Numbered from the stretch's first letter, positions 1 through 11,020 are shown. The stretch is DNA of 64,000 nucleotides from Chrysogorgia sp. JL179-B06 (GCA_035772405.1 JAYKKM010000114.1:1134501-1198500); one strand, 5' to 3'. Notes: generated by a model not told the origin, from the letters alone. Numbers and translations: made by a program.

Positions 1-109
1 GTGGTGATCGGTATACTAGGCACAACATGTTCTGCTCCAATGTTTTTATGGAGTTCAGGAGTAGGTGCAGATTTACAAATGGCTTCAGAAAGGTTTGTTG
101 AGGGTGCTA

Positions 110-414
110 TCATGGTGGGTTGTTGTAGCTCTCTAGTTGTTTCCTTAAGTTGGATTCCATATTCATTGGATGATGTAGAAGTTTCAGATTCAGGCTTCTG
201 TTTACTCGTACGGTTCGTCTTTGGTGGTTGTTCAATGGTTTTCTTAAGATGTACTCTATTTCTCCTGTATGTCCGATTCTCAGTTTCAACCTCGTAGGAT
301 CTCCCATCTAGTCGTTTGGTGATCATTCCCTTCTTCCACGTTTCCTGTCCTTTAACCAGAGGTTTCATGCGTACCACATCTCCCTCTTCTAAAGGACATA
401 AGTCTCTTGCTGAC
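110..414 (-). pseudogene. C-terminal tail of retroelement integrase
   Basis: Minus-strand translation just after the integrase frame continues, in shifted frames, with a basic segment of the kind that follows the Ty3 integrase core (GDVVRMKP followed by a YRRNRVHL-type motif). This shows pol extends toward base 1 and that the integrase reading frame is broken near 415. Confidence 0.5.
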
Positions 415-1743
415 TTATTGTAGTAGTACTGTTGTTTCGCCTGGACGTTTTTCCATTTCTCTTTTGGTAGCTTGACCATCAAGGTTGGTGGGATTTAGTA
501 GCTTATATGTGGTGGGTAAAAGAGTTTGTGTACGTCTGCCAAAGGATCTTTGGGCTGGGCTGGTTTCGAGGATCTCTGATGGGGTGTTTCGATGATCTAG
601 AATGGACATGTATGGGTCTCCTGACATTTTGCCCTTTTTGATGAGTCGTTTTGCCGTCTTCACTGATGCTTCAACTTTCCCATTAGCTTGGCTGTTTCCT
701 GGGCTGATTGTTCTGTGTTCAAAGTCCCATTGCTGCGCAAATGTGGCGAATTCTTTTGAACTGTACTGTGGTCCGTTATCGCTGACCACTACTTCAGGTA
801 ACCCGTATCTTGCGAAGTGGTTCTTTAGCTTTGTGATGATCATATTAGATGTGGTTTCGTGCAGTCTGTCGATTTCGAAGAAGTTCGAAAAGTAGTCTAC
901 AGTGATAAGATATTCTTTACCATGCAGTGAGAACAGATCTGTAGCGACTTTAGCCCAGGCTCGATCTGGCAGGTCGTGTGACATCAGGGTCTCTCTTTGG
1001 TTGGCAGTTTCCAGCTCTCTACAGATGTTACAAGAGGCAATGAAATCTTTGATGTCGTTTGTCATGTTTGGCCAATATAAGCATTCTCGAGCGCGGCGTA
1101 AGCAACCGTTTGTGCCAAGATGTGATGAGTGGATCTTCTCTTTTATGGTTTTCCTCATGCTGCTGGGAATTACCACTCTCTCTCCTCTAAATATTATTCC
1201 GTCTGCGATGGTAAGTTCATCGTTAAACGAGAAGTAGGGGTTTACTTCCGGTGGGAGTGATTGTTTATCGTTTGGCCGGCCTTCCATAATCACTTTCTTC
1301 AGTGCTTGTAGATTGGTGTCTGCTTCTGTGGCTTGCTTGATGAGTGCCAGTCGTTGGCCCGTTATTGGCAAGAACTGCGTCATGTGAACATATTCAATAT
1401 CGTCTTGAGGTCCCTTGGACGTAGAGGTGGGAAGAAAGGCACGGGACAGTGTGTCAGCCATAAACATCGATTTTCCTTTCAGGTATTTGATACTGTCATA
1501 TTTTTGTAATCTCATTAGCATTCCTTGAAGTCTGCGTGGGGCTTTCACGAGAGGTTTGGATAGGATGGCCTCCAGAGGCTTGTGGTCGGAGTGAACTATG
1601 ACTGGACGACCATATACGTATATTGGTTGAACTTTTCTAAAGGCGAATACGATTGCCAGTGTCTCCTTTTCAATCTGGGCGTATCGTTCTTCGGTATTCG
1701 TTAAGGCCCGACTAGTAAAGGCAACTGGCTGTCCTTCTTGCAT
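415..1743 (-). pseudogene. RNase H and integrase part of pol (Ty3/Mag-like)
   Basis: A 442-codon frame. Residues about 1-70 are RNase H, with the typical SRALTNTEERYAQIEKE and SDHKPLEAI motifs. A connection follows, then the HHCC zinc domain of integrase (H-x3-H ... C-x2-C near residues 205-240, IHSSHLG to CNICRE). The DDE core shows ATDLF (first Asp), VVSDNGPQYSSKEF (second Asp) and GKVEASVKTAK (Glu). It would cut the RNA strand and join element cDNA to host DNA. The upstream RT is out of frame and the natural C-terminal tail continues in another frame (about 415-110), so this is a fragment of a broken polyprotein. Confidence 0.85.
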
Positions 1744-2050
1744 TAAGGCTTCCCCTAGACCTTGTTGGCTTGCATCACATTGGACGACCAGTTATTTGGA
1801 TGAGTCGTAGTATCGTAGTACTGGAGCTGATATTACCAGTTGTTTTATCTCTTCAAAAGCACGATCTTGCGCGTCAGACCAATTCCATGGCACATCTTTG
1901 TGGGTCAACTGCCGTATTGGTTGTAGAACATCAGCCAGGTTGGGTAGAAAGGCAGCTAGGTAATGACGAATCCACAAAGTCGTTGTATCCCTTGGATGTC
2001 AGTGGGCTTTGGCATTTCTTTGACTGCTTGGACTTTCTGTGGATCAAGTT

Positions 2051-3085
2051 TCACACCCTCAGCAAATGACCCATGAATTGGACTTGTTTGGAACGTAGGT
2101 TGAATTTGGTCTTGTTTAGTCGTATACCTATATGTTGGCATCGTTGCAGTAGGTTTGTTAGCTTCTGATCATGGTCTTGGATTGCTTGCTCCATGGAGTC
2201 ACCAACTCCAAATATCAAGATGTCGTCGGCAATTGATAGTACACCACCAATGTCACCAATCGTTTGATGTAGCCTTTTCTGGAAGATTTCAGAGGAAACA
2301 CTTGTGCCAAAGGGGAGTCGTAGCCATCTGAACCTTCCAAATGGTGTAGAAAATGTGGTGAGAAGATTACTTTCCTCATCCAGTGATACATGCCAGTATC
2401 CTGCCTTCAGGCCAAACGTTGAGAACACCTTGGCTTTTGATAACTCTGCAAGCATGTCATTCAGGATGGGTAGTTGGTATCTTTCTCTTTTCAATGCTTT
2501 ATTTAAAGGTCTGGGATCTATGTAGATTCTTAGGTCACCACTTTTCTTCCTTGTCACTACAATGTTGTTTACCCAATCAGTGGGTTGTTCTACAGGAGCA
2601 ATGATTCCATTTGCAACCATTTCTTCAAGGGATTTTTCCAGCTCGAGTGCTACTGGTACTGAGTGGGTTGGCGAGACTACGGGTGTTATGGTCTCATCTA
2701 CTTCAAAGTGGGCAACACCAGGTAATTGGCCCAGTTCATCATTGAACACAGTTGCATATTGTTTGATGATGGTATCATCTGCTTTGATGAATACCACTTG
2801 ATAAAACTTCTTGGTATTCACAGTAATAAGATGCATTTTCTGAATCGCTTTAGAACCCAGAATTGGTGTTAGATTCTTGTCGGTGACGATGAAGTTGACT
2901 GAGTAGTGTTGTTTAGTCTTTGGGTTGTCTAGTAATAACTTGCACTCACCAATTGGCTTCATCGCTGCTTTGTTCCACATGAGTAGTGTTTTGACGAAGG
3001 TCTGGTAACAGCTTTTCCAACATCATTTTGGTTGATGAGATTTACTGAAGCACCAGTGTCGAGCTGAAATTTGACTGGTTTGTGG
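2051..3085 (-). pseudogene. Protease and reverse transcriptase part of pol (Ty3/Mag-like)
   Basis: The aspartic protease active site L-D-T-G-A-S is readable at about 3045-3065, but it is in a different frame from the downstream part, so a frameshift separates it from the 309-codon frame 2980-2051. That frame holds the RT fingers and palm: the RKKSGDLR motif, then a segment ending FSTFGLKAGYWHV in which the first catalytic Asp of the usual DLKxGYH motif is replaced (F-G-L-K). The catalytic box, usually YxDD, reads I-A-D-D-I-L-I. The frame closes near 2051 and the RT thumb continues in shifted frames (2141-1956, 1977-1792). The product would be non-functional as read. Confidence 0.8.
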
Positions 3086-3168
3086 TTGACTTTCATCACT
3101 GTGTATATCATAGATTCGTTCACAGTGTTCACACTTACTTGGGTTGCATTGTTAGTGGAGATGTGGTC

Positions 3169-4038
3169 TTATTCGGGTTCCCATCCTGTGGCTATAGCAT
3201 GAATTCTTTTACTAGAGGACCTGCATTTCACAGCAAAATGATTTTTTCCTTTACACTTTGTGCAACTCTTTCCCCAGGCTGGGCATCTTTTTTTCTTCAT
3301 AACGTGTTGTCTTCCACAGTAGTTGCACTCCCGTGTATTTCCAGGTATATTGGGCATGTCACCATCATCACCTTTGCTCTCCTTTTTAGTTGGTCGTTTA
3401 GTAAACACCCTGTTGATTATATTTTCTTTACTGTCAGAGATGTTTTGTAGTTGTTTTTCTGTTGTTTCCATCGCGTGGCATATATCCATAAATTTTTTTA
3501 ATGACAGTTTGTCAACAGTGAGGAGTTTCTTTCTAGTGGCAGTGTCTGTTATACCGGTGACAAGTCTATCACGTATTAGGCTATTCTCTAGTTCCCCAAA
3601 GTTGCATGTTTTAGACAAGGAGCGTAAAGCGGCAACATAATGATCGATTTTCTCACCTTGTTCTTGATCGCGGGTGAAGAAAGTGTAACGCTCATAAGTT
3701 TCGTTTGTTTCGCCCAGACAATATTTCCTTAACACGGCGATAATTTTATCCGCGTCTTCCCTGTCTCCTGCATTTTCAAACGTTAATCCTTCGAGGATTT
3801 CTTGAGCGTCTTCACCAAGACAGGCGTTGAGTGTGGCGGCTCGAACCTTCGGATGTTGTTCTTTTGCGCGAGACGCTACTTCATAGCTCTTCCAAGCTCG
3901 CTCGAATCGCTTCCAGTTGCTGTACAGCTTATCGCATGTTCTTAACTTTTCAGGAAAGGGCACGTTCTGCAATACTTTTGGTGTTAAATTCGAGATAACT
4001 CCTTCTTGCAGTGGGTTTTCCTCAGGGGCCTCCGCCAT
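3169..4038 (-). CDS. Gag of Ty3/Mag-like retrotransposon
   Basis: An open frame of 289 residues. It begins with an ATG about 90 bp inside the element and ends before the protease. The first 200 residues are the capsid-like part, with the conserved stretch around RDRLVTGI (residues about 158-165). Near the C-terminus is a cysteine-rich zinc-binding region, C-N-Y-C-G-R-Q-H followed by C-T-K-C-K-G-K-N-H-F-A-V-K-C, residues about 237-271, which would bind the RNA genome. It packages element RNA into cytoplasmic virus-like particles. The frame is intact, unlike pol downstream. Confidence 0.85.
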   Translation of the reverse strand: MAEAPEENPLQEGVISNLTPKVLQNVPFPEKLRTCDKLYSNWKRFERAWKSYEVASRAKEQHPKVRAATLNACLGEDAQEILEGLTFENAGDREDADKIIAVLRKYCLGETNETYERYTFFTRDQEQGEKIDHYVAALRSLSKTCNFGELENSLIRDRLVTGITDTATRKKLLTVDKLSLKKFMDICHAMETTEKQLQNISDSKENIINRVFTKRPTKKESKGDDGDMPNIPGNTRECNYCGRQHVMKKKRCPAWGKSCTKCKGKNHFAVKCRSSSKRIHAIATGWEPE

Positions 4039-4126
4039 ATTTTCTCGCTGAAGTTTCTCTTGTATTTAATCCAGTGATGAATTAGTTATGAATCTTGAGA
4101 AATGACCAGTAGGGTTATCAATTCTC

Positions 4127-4144
4127 ATCCCACTGCTGCCACCA
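4127..4144 (-). other. primer-binding site of the LTR element
   Basis: On the minus strand the LTR is followed with no spacer by TGGTGGCAGCAGTGGGAT. The TGG start and the position are those of a tRNA 3'-end complement used to prime minus-strand DNA. The tRNA species was not determined. Confidence 0.6.
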
Positions 4145-4264
4145 TGTTAAGAATACATTTATTACTTTGAATATAAGATATTAGTTATCGAGCATGAAAC
4201 AGATCTACTCGTTGTTTCTAATAACCTAAAACACACAGGTCACGTGACCATGGGAACCTTAACA
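4145..4264 (-). repeat. 5' LTR of the Ty3/Mag-like element
   Basis: The 120-bp segment reads TGTTAAG at one end and CTTAACA at the other, the usual TG...CA termini with a 7-bp inverted match. It lies directly upstream, in minus-strand sense, of a primer-binding site and gag. A 120-bp LTR is short but within the range of Mag-type elements. The partner LTR would be outside the window, so the identity of the pair is unverified. Confidence 0.65.
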
Positions 4265-4544
4265 CAACAAGTCTAGTGAGAGTTTCTAGTTTGATCATTA
4301 TCGTAACACTGAGTATACTTGCATTAATTCAATAATTTAAATACTTGATGTTTAGTATTGTTACTATTATGTTAATACATCTATAAGTTTGGGATATCAT
4401 TGTTTTCTTAAGTGAATACATTGTTACTGATCCATATGGTAGAGTTAATGTCATTCAGATACTGGTTTTTGGAGTGTCTGTTATATTCTTGTTATTTTAG
4501 AAGGTATAAATATCTATAAGTTTTCTCACATTATTGTTGAAGCT

Positions 4545-6770
4545 GTGCTACCAGGTGAGCTCTCTGCAAAGTCTGTGGCAAACACATTTTGGAAAGAAGA
4601 GGTTTATCAGGAATTAGATGATCTTAACATCCTTGATCAGTGGACTTTCAAAAAGCACAACGATAATCTGTCAGGAACGTATGATCACGCAATGGAATAT
4701 GCTGATAAAATCTGAAGTCTTAGTTTGTATCAGCATGATTGTTCAAAGCATTGCGAGGTAATGCATTTTAAAGTATAGTAACCTAAACCATTTCACTAAT
4801 ACATGATGGCTTAAAATCTGAAATATCTGGACACTACATTAAATGTTGCATTTGTCTAACTATGCATAAATTAAACACAGGCTTTTAATTTCCAGATGTG
4901 GAACACCATATGTTGCTGATGGCAACTGGAAACTCAGACATGCTCATTGTATGTGGAAAGTGCCAGTAAAGGTTGAGGGTTTTGGTAAACTAAATTACCC
5001 CAGCATATGTCCATTGACACCAGTTAGGAGCAAGTAAATTAAAAGTGTCAACAGATTTGAAGAAATTTTTGAAGGAATATGGTGTGGAAAATCCTTGCAG
5101 TGAAGGTACTATTTGATATTTGTTGTATTATGCACTTTTTTGTGTTTCCTTGAGCTTATATGATCCAGGCACGTAGCTTACAAGGAGCGGTCACCCACCA
5201 AAATTCATTCTTGTACCCCCAGGCTCAGAATAAGACAAAGTACTTACCATAATCTCAACGTCAGATCATGGTAAGTACTTTGTGTTATGAGATATAGTTG
5301 ATCCACACAATCCTAGCCCTACCCGTAACCTAAAACTACTACTCCTATTAACATTATATCCCCAGTTCACTATATCTCATAACATTAAGTGATGAAGTGT
5401 GCCCAGATTGAAATTTTGAACATTGGAACGCATCGAACTTTTTCTGATTGTGCAATTACCTTAGTTACTGTATACATTTTTACCCCCACACTTGCCCCCA
5501 AAATAAAACGTGCCCTCCCAGTTTTCGTAGTCTAGCTACAGTGTACATGCCTGATTTGATCACATAATTATACGAGTGTTCAAGGTTCAGACAGGGTTAC
5601 TTTTATTATAGGGAGGGAGCATTTGTCCCCTATTCTTGCCATTTAAAATAGTACAAATCAATAATTATCCCTCATTGCTTCAAGTCTTTTACATTTGCAA
5701 TTTTATTAGGCATGGTGTTAAGGAGTTCCAATCATGAAGTAGTAGAGCAGCAGTTGGATGTTTTGGCCAACAAAAGTAATTGCAGTCGTATAAATGCAAC
5801 TACATTTCAAGGTTTATCTTGATGCCTTAAAGAACCTAACACATTCTTCTTTTAATAGGAACTACTTCATTTTTGTCAGACCACCCTGGGTTTTTGGAAA
5901 ATGACACAAGTACTATTGCTGAAATTGTCTGTAACAAAGACACAGGAGGAAGATTTGCACTTCAGTGCTGGTCTAGAGGCACATTCTGGTTAGTCACAGG
6001 TGGAGGAGTCAGCCACTATACAGGTATGTTTTGTTGCTATGGGTTTCCTCTCCATTGTCCATAATTGTTTGGGTTTTAGTACATCTTCAGTTCAATTAAA
6101 CAATACTTTATATATACTTGCATACATACATACAGTACAGTTTCTGTTGTTATGGTTTACTTAATGTATAATTTGTTTTTAGCTTAGTTACAGTAGTTCA
6201 GAGGTTTTACAGTGTCGGATAAAGATTTTCACTTCAAAGTTACCAAAAAATTATTTTAACATTTGCATCCAATTTACTTTATTGTAGATCCGAATCTCCT
6301 ACTCAAGCATTTATTATTTTTATCTGTTGGGTTGCTTTAAAGTTCAAACCAATGCTTGATAATGGGACATCAGAAGATGAAATGAGAACAGCAATACAAA
6401 ATACTGTTCTTTCGTACAACAACATGTGTCATGTTGACACCATGAAGATTGCACAAAAGGATCTTCCATTCCTACCACCTCTTCACACAGCTTGGAATGA
6501 CATAGGGAAAGTAGTCGACAGGCTTCATTTGCGAAACCACAAAGATCCACGGTGTAAAGTGAACTACAATCCTGAGGATAAAGTTCCATCTACCTATAAT
6601 TCTATGGCAGCTGAGCAAACATTTGTTTGGGCAAGCAGGATGAAGAAGATTGTTTGTGCTATGCCACGATTGCATCACTTTTTTATATTCATCATGCTAT
6701 CAAGCGGAGAAATGCATACACTGACAGATGCCATCAACGAAATAAAACACCTTTGTTGCCAAAATTAAAC
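4545..6770 (+). pseudogene. KDZ-superfamily (Kyakuja-Dileera-Zisupton-type) protein, spliced and decayed
   Basis: Several exon-like blocks lie in order on the plus strand: about 4545-4715, 4895-5105 (a WKLRHAHC then LNYPSICP-type segment), 5860-6024, and 6352-6770. Splice-like borders are visible, such as ACAG|GTATGT at 6021-6030 and a TTTTAATAG acceptor before 5861. The last block has the strongest signature: NHKDPRCKVNYNP, then YNSMAAEQTFVWASR and MPRLHH, then a basic KRRN segment. This matches the C-terminal part of KDZ transposase-like proteins, where AAEQ holds the catalytic Glu. Stops and frame changes (about 4705, 4960, 6690) make it a pseudogene. The family call comes from motif memory, not a search. 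Confidence 0.55.
5238..5383. repeat. Nested foldback repeat
   Basis: Two inverted repeats lie side by side: AAAGTACTTACCAT at 5238-5251 pairs with its reverse complement ending at 5282, and GTTATGAGATATAG at 5284-5297 pairs with CTATATCTCATAAC at 5370-5383. The loop of the second contains CCTA/CCCTA-rich sequence. No gene is seen in it. It is probably a MITE remnant in the intron of the KDZ-type pseudogene. Confidence 0.6.
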
Positions 6771-6898
6771 AAAGGCCATTTTAATGAAAACTCTGACATT
6801 TAATAGGTATATTTTAAAGAATATTAAAGTAAAAATATTTTATCTATTTATTTCAAGAACTACAGTAATACTGAAATAGTTCACGTTTGGGGACTTTA

Positions 6899-7131
6899 CA
6901 TATCCGTAATATTTGGATCTTCCTTAGCAAAATTATAATATATATTGTCAGTCGAAAATTTCATCTTCATGGACTTTGTTGTATCGGACATGATGTCACA
7001 ACAGGCATTTTTGTGGAAAGTAACAAAATAAAACTGGTTTGGAATGCCTCTTGTGACATCACATCCGATAACAATGTATATTATGATTTTGCTCAATTAG
7101 AAGACCCAAAAGGTCCCAAATATTACGTATA
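6899..7131. repeat. Imperfect long inverted repeat (MITE-like)
   Basis: The left arm (from about 6899: TATCCGTAATATTTGG, then AGCAAAATTATAATATA) is the imperfect reverse complement of the right arm, which ends TCCCAAATATTACGTATA at 7131. Arms are about 65-90 bp with mismatches. Open frames on both strands here are produced by the repeat and were not called as genes. Confidence 0.65.
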
Positions 7132-7515
7132 TGGAAAATCTCCAAACATGAGATATCTCTTGTCACTTATCAGGATTTGGAAAGTAAATTCTGAATGGCA
7201 GATAGTCGCATTTAACTAATTAGTTAATTTAAACTAATTAGTACTAAGAATACTTAAAATGAAAGTTTTCCTATAGTTTTCTATGCTTAATTATAAAACA
7301 AATATATACAGTATATTATAAAACAAACAATTATAAAACATAATAAACAAAAATTGTTTCTAATGATGAGGCATTTTAGTTGCTCTTTTCTTGGATGAAG
7401 GCTGAAACGTTCTAGTAAGCCCATAAGTAAGTGTGTAAGCTTTCTTTTTTCTTTGTTCTGCAAAAAAATTGTAAATGAATGACTTTTGAAAAATTCATAT
7501 ACATGGTTGTTTCAT

Positions 7516-7985
7516 TCAAATAAATATACCTTCAGGGACTGTTGCAGTTAACATGTTGACTGGTGAAGACTCTTCCTGTATATTAACAGTTTCCATCAAG
7601 GTCTGCTCAATGCTGTTCCTTGTCTCAGAACATTGGACTCCAGGTGTGGTTTTGCCAACCATTGTGTTTATGGTGTTGATAGAAGGTCCTGTCACTCCTG
7701 TATGCACAATAATTACCATTGACGTCTGGGTAGCGTTCTCGTGCAAATAGTGCCCCTTCTGTTTTGATCTGTTCCGCAGAGTAATTATCTCGTCAGTTTT
7801 CACCTTCATTTCTTCTTCATGCCTTGCTTTTATGTCCATCTTGCATCTGGTCAAATCTCAAGAGAAACCCATCTTTCATTTTCTTCATCTTATTTAAAAC
7901 TGTCAATTTGTCACCATAATTCTCTGAGGAATCAGAACTAGAACTCCAATCATCATCACTATCAATTGCATGTTGATCTTCTGAT
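7516..7985 (-). other. Exon-like coding remnant, unknown
   Basis: Minus-strand frames of about 112 codons (7854-7516) and an acidic Ser/Asp stretch in another frame (about 7985-7830, SDDDWSSSSDSSE) overlap by a frame shift. Composition looks coding-like, but I recognise no domain and no splice sites decide it. It could belong to a decayed transposon gene. Confidence 0.25.
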
Positions 7986-8363
7986 TGGTCTAATATTACT
8001 AAAATACATGTTAAGATAAAAAATAGTTTGTTACTGCATTCTGGTTTACATTACCGCACAAATATTGCAATGGCAAATTATGGCAATCTTTCCTAGGACA
8101 GGAAAAATGTTTCAATTTCATTAAAAAATTTCTTACTTTTTTTCCACATACATTCAGTATGTACACTATTGTTGCTTTCAATGAGAACAATGGCCTACTC
8201 CACATATTAAAATCGCGACCCATGGAGCAGTGATCTCATGCTCAGACCTACATTGTTAGTCTTGTTGAAAATGATTAGGAATGGTAATTGAGAGCTTTTT
8301 TATTTTCACGTCGTTCTTGAGATATTTAGGTTTATGTGATATATGAAAATGAAGTAATAGTTC

Positions 8364-8451
8364 AAACACTTGACGTCAGACTTTACCGGGATTTCAAAGT
8401 CCGAGTGCACGAGGGTTTTGAAATCCCGGGAAAGTCTGACGTCGAGTGTTT
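8364..8451. repeat. Hairpin repeat around a CRE-like TGACGTCA core
   Basis: The arms AAACACTTGACGTCAGACTTT...CCGGGATTTCAAA and its near-perfect reverse complement flank a short GTGCAC-containing loop, with about 36-bp arms and three mismatches. Both arms contain TTGACGTCAG or its match. There are no coding features. It is a MITE or foldback remnant. Confidence 0.75.
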
Positions 8452-8895
8452 GCACTGACTTCTCAAACATAGTAATATACATATTTTCAAAGTCCTAGGA
8501 ATTTGAAATATTTCAAAACGTCATCACGTGATCAGCTAGATGGATCTTCCTCCGGTTTCAAAACACTAATTAAATATTAATCTCTTTTGTTTCATGAATT
8601 ATTAATGAGTTTGAGAAAGAACTTTAATGACGGCCAGAGGATATAACATTTTTAGAAAATCAAGTATATATGTATATTATCGTTTTTTTGTTATTATAAT
8701 CGTTTTTTATTAAAAGAAAATTACATTGCAGAGTATTATAAAATAATTCTGAATTGCGTAATCCTTACAAATTCATACTTATATAGTTATGTCTATAAAT
8801 ATTTAACTGTAATTAGTTTACAATTTGACTATAAAGAACTATTAAAAAAAGGTATTAAGCTATTTGTTAAAATGAAGTCGCGCACCCTGTAACCA
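8452..8895. other. AT-rich gene-free spacer
   Basis: I see no frame, splice structure or strong repeat here beyond simple AT-rich runs. Confidence 0.5.
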
Positions 8896-10014
8896 GTGAT
8901 GAAAACTTCGAAATTTCTGTCCTTGTTGGAGCAGATCATTATTGGGATATCGTTGAAGATAAAGTCATTATGGCAACGGTCCAATAGCTATGCAGTCAAA
9001 AGTTGGCTACCTATTATCGGGACCTCTACAAAAGCTGCCCATCCAGTTAATCATGTTGCTAACTGTATACAGTTCTCCACGTCATCTTATCAAGACGAAT
9101 ACGACCTACAAGGATTTTGGTCTTTGGAATCAATGGGTATTAAACCACCAGTTGACGACCCACATAAACAGTTTCTCACAGATTACCAACGATCATCTAT
9201 CACTCGTGAGACCAATGGTAGATACAACGCAAGATTTCCGTGGAAAGAGGAACACCCTCCACTCCCTTCTAACTACACTATATGCAAAGCCAGGACTAGA
9301 TCGATGGCACATCGCCACATACCAGAGCTTCTCAAGACGTATGGAGAAATAATCACCGAGTATGAAAACCGAGCATTCATTGAGAAAGTCCAAACATCTC
9401 AACCTTCAGACAACGCTCACTACATTCCGCACCATCCTGTTAAGAAGAGTCGTCCACAACTCCAGTCAGAATTGTCTTTGACTGCAGTTGTCGTCAAACA
9501 TCTAATTCACCATCTTCAAACGATTGCCTGGAAGTCGGACCGCCATTCCTGAACGACCTGTGTGCCATCATTCTGAGGTTTCGTACATACTCCTATGGAT
9601 TCTCGACAGACATCGAGAAAGCATTCCTGCATGTAGGCCTCGATGAACGCGACAGAGACTTTACTAAAATTTCTCTGGTTATCTGATCCAACTGACCCAG
9701 AAAGTGCATTTCAAGTCTACCGCTTTAAAGTCGTCCTATTTGGTTCCACAAGTTCACCCTTTATGCTCAACGCAACTCTACATTCCCACTTGGACAACTA
9801 CGAATCCCCCATAGCCAAGGACATTAAAAATGATTTGTATGTGGACAACTTCATTTCAGGACGGGAAACGGAAGAAGAAACCCTCCAGTACTACAACGAA
9901 TCAAGATCTATCATGGCTGAAGGTAAATTCAATCTATGGTCGTGTGCATCTAACAGTCAAATTATTTGCAATCAAGCAGCCAGCCAGAACCGAGGTAAGA
10001 TTGAAATCTTTTAA
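8896..10014 (+). pseudogene. BEL/Pao retrotransposon pol fragment
   Basis: Two frames in series (8896-9552 and 9643-10014) with a frame shift between them. The first carries the linker that precedes the RT in BEL/Pao elements (GFWSLESMGI ... KEEHPPLPSNY). The RT then starts at about 9550 (FSTDIEKAFLHVGL, whose Asp is catalytic) and continues with FRFKVV-like YRFKVVLFGSTSSPFMLNA, then LYVDNFISG, where the usual YVDD box is Y-V-D-N as is typical of BEL/Pao. The fragment ends abruptly within the RT at about 10010, close to the left limit of the Polinton. No LTR, gag or integrase is attached. Confidence 0.85.
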
Positions 10015-10226
10015 CATTATTCCGCGCCGGTCATCTAACCAAATGTTTCCTTCGCGCATAAAGTCAACAACATAAAAATAGTACAATAGTATATAAAATT
10101 CAGAGGTGAATAACTTAACGTTATCAAGTTTAATTTCGTTTATATCTATACTTGTTGCCATGATGAGTCTTGTCTAATAATAAAATGTTTTGGGTAGAGA
10201 TGTCTATATATATACAAAGGGTTAAC

Positions 10227-10355
10227 TCATATCTTTACAATGAATATATAATGATTGGTAAGATATACACTTTTGCCAATCTTATCGATTTGGGATGAAT
10301 CAAATTCTGTTTTAAAATAATTGGTATGTTCATCTTTAAAAAAAAGATCATACAT
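10227..10355 (-). CDS. Short coding-like frame near the left end of the Polinton
   Basis: A 42-residue frame that starts MYDLFFKDEHTNYF. The reading frame also continues upstream past its ATG (PKPAGEPTQ) until a TAA near 10390. It may be the C-terminal piece of the gene at 10466-10717, split by breaks. No domain recognised. Confidence 0.3.
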   Translation of the reverse strand: MYDLFFKDEHTNYFKTEFDSSQIDKIGKSVYLTNHYIFIVKI

Positions 10356-10465
10356 CTGTGTCGGTTCGCCAGCAGGTTTGGGTATGGGTCTTTATCCAAT
10401 TAACTGTAGATCTCGTTCACGAGATAGGCTCTTCATGGATATTATATCAATATATACGCCTTGAT

Positions 10466-10717
10466 TCATGGCTGATAGGGAGGCGGTTCAGGACTTTCGA
10501 TCTGTACATTCACAAACTGTCCGATTAAATGTGTAAAATCGTCCGATGAGTAGGTATATATATATTTCTCATCCCATAACAATAATATCTTATATATTAT
10601 TCTTTCTGCACGTTCATTGTTGGGTAACATATCCATTTTACGACATTCAAACACTTGATAATCAATATGTGAAAAATACTTAGCCAACAGAGGATTTTCC
10701 TTAGAACCCGCAATCAT
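10466..10717 (-). CDS. Unknown small protein ending in a PPPY motif
   Basis: An 83-residue frame with an ATG start and no domain I can name firmly. It is mostly helical-looking (ERAERIIYKILLLWDEKY), with an overall look vaguely like a death-fold or CARD helical bundle, which is too weak to call. The C-terminus is PEPPPYQP, containing PPxY, the motif that recruits NEDD4-type ubiquitin ligases and serves as a late budding motif in several viruses. It is the leftmost gene of the element and faces outward. Function is unknown. Confidence 0.45.
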   Translation of the reverse strand: MIAGSKENPLLAKYFSHIDYQVFECRKMDMLPNNERAERIIYKILLLWDEKYIYTYSSDDFTHLIGQFVNVQIESPEPPPYQP

Positions 10718-11020
10718 TTTGAAAGTGTTCTAAAAAAAATATTACTCCTAACATATGCTTTTATGTCTTTCCCTACAACGTTTTACCGATAAATATTTAA
10801 AACGCGTACCCTAGCATTAAGTCAACAAAAAGATTAAAAAGATTTACATGTATTAGTAATCGTCAAGGCTATCTTATAATATTTATTTTATCATTCAACC
10901 AATGAGAATACCCCGATTTTTTTATTATGGAATCAAGTTCAACCAATCAGGTTGAATCTATATTTTTTAGCTTGTTTTTTATAAGCGTTTGATTCTAAAT
11001 TTTTTAGTCACAATATAATT
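10718..11020 (+). promoter_or_regulatory. Divergent intergenic promoter region
   Basis: The gap lies between a minus-strand gene (start 10717) and a plus-strand gene (start 11021). It is AT-rich with a TTTTTTATAAG box at about 10975-10985, some 40 bp before the ATG at 11021. It also has two nearby CCAAT-type sequences (AACCAATGAG near 10898, AACCAATCAG near 10940). Confidence 0.4.

Larger units (their letters stand above)
1..4264 (-). mobile_element. Ty3/Gypsy LTR retrotransposon, Mag-like, 3' part outside window
   Basis: The order on the minus strand is 5' LTR (4145-4264), primer-binding site (4127-4144), gag (4038-3169), protease (about 3085-2980), reverse transcriptase (2980-2051), RNase H and integrase (1743-415), then a C-terminal basic tail that continues to the window edge. 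The order RT-RNaseH-IN places it in Ty3/Gypsy (Metaviridae). The very short LTR and the single-zinc-knuckle gag resemble the Mag lineage. Pol is in several frames with breaks near 3000, 2060, 1980 and 1750, so the copy is dead or badly assembled. The second LTR lies left of base 1 and cannot be checked here. Confidence 0.85.

Noticed and set aside
1..297. 98-codon plus-strand frame at the window start
   Set aside because: It is antisense to the retrotransposon pol tail, whose minus-strand translation is clearly the coding sense.
6887..7219. 110-codon frame
   Set aside because: Produced by the imperfect inverted repeat at 6899-7131; the opposite strand gives a similar frame.
9934..10161. 75-codon minus-strand frame at the BEL/Pao-Polinton border
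   Set aside because: Its end is antisense to the BEL/Pao RT; only the first half could be Polinton coding, and nothing supports it beyond openness.
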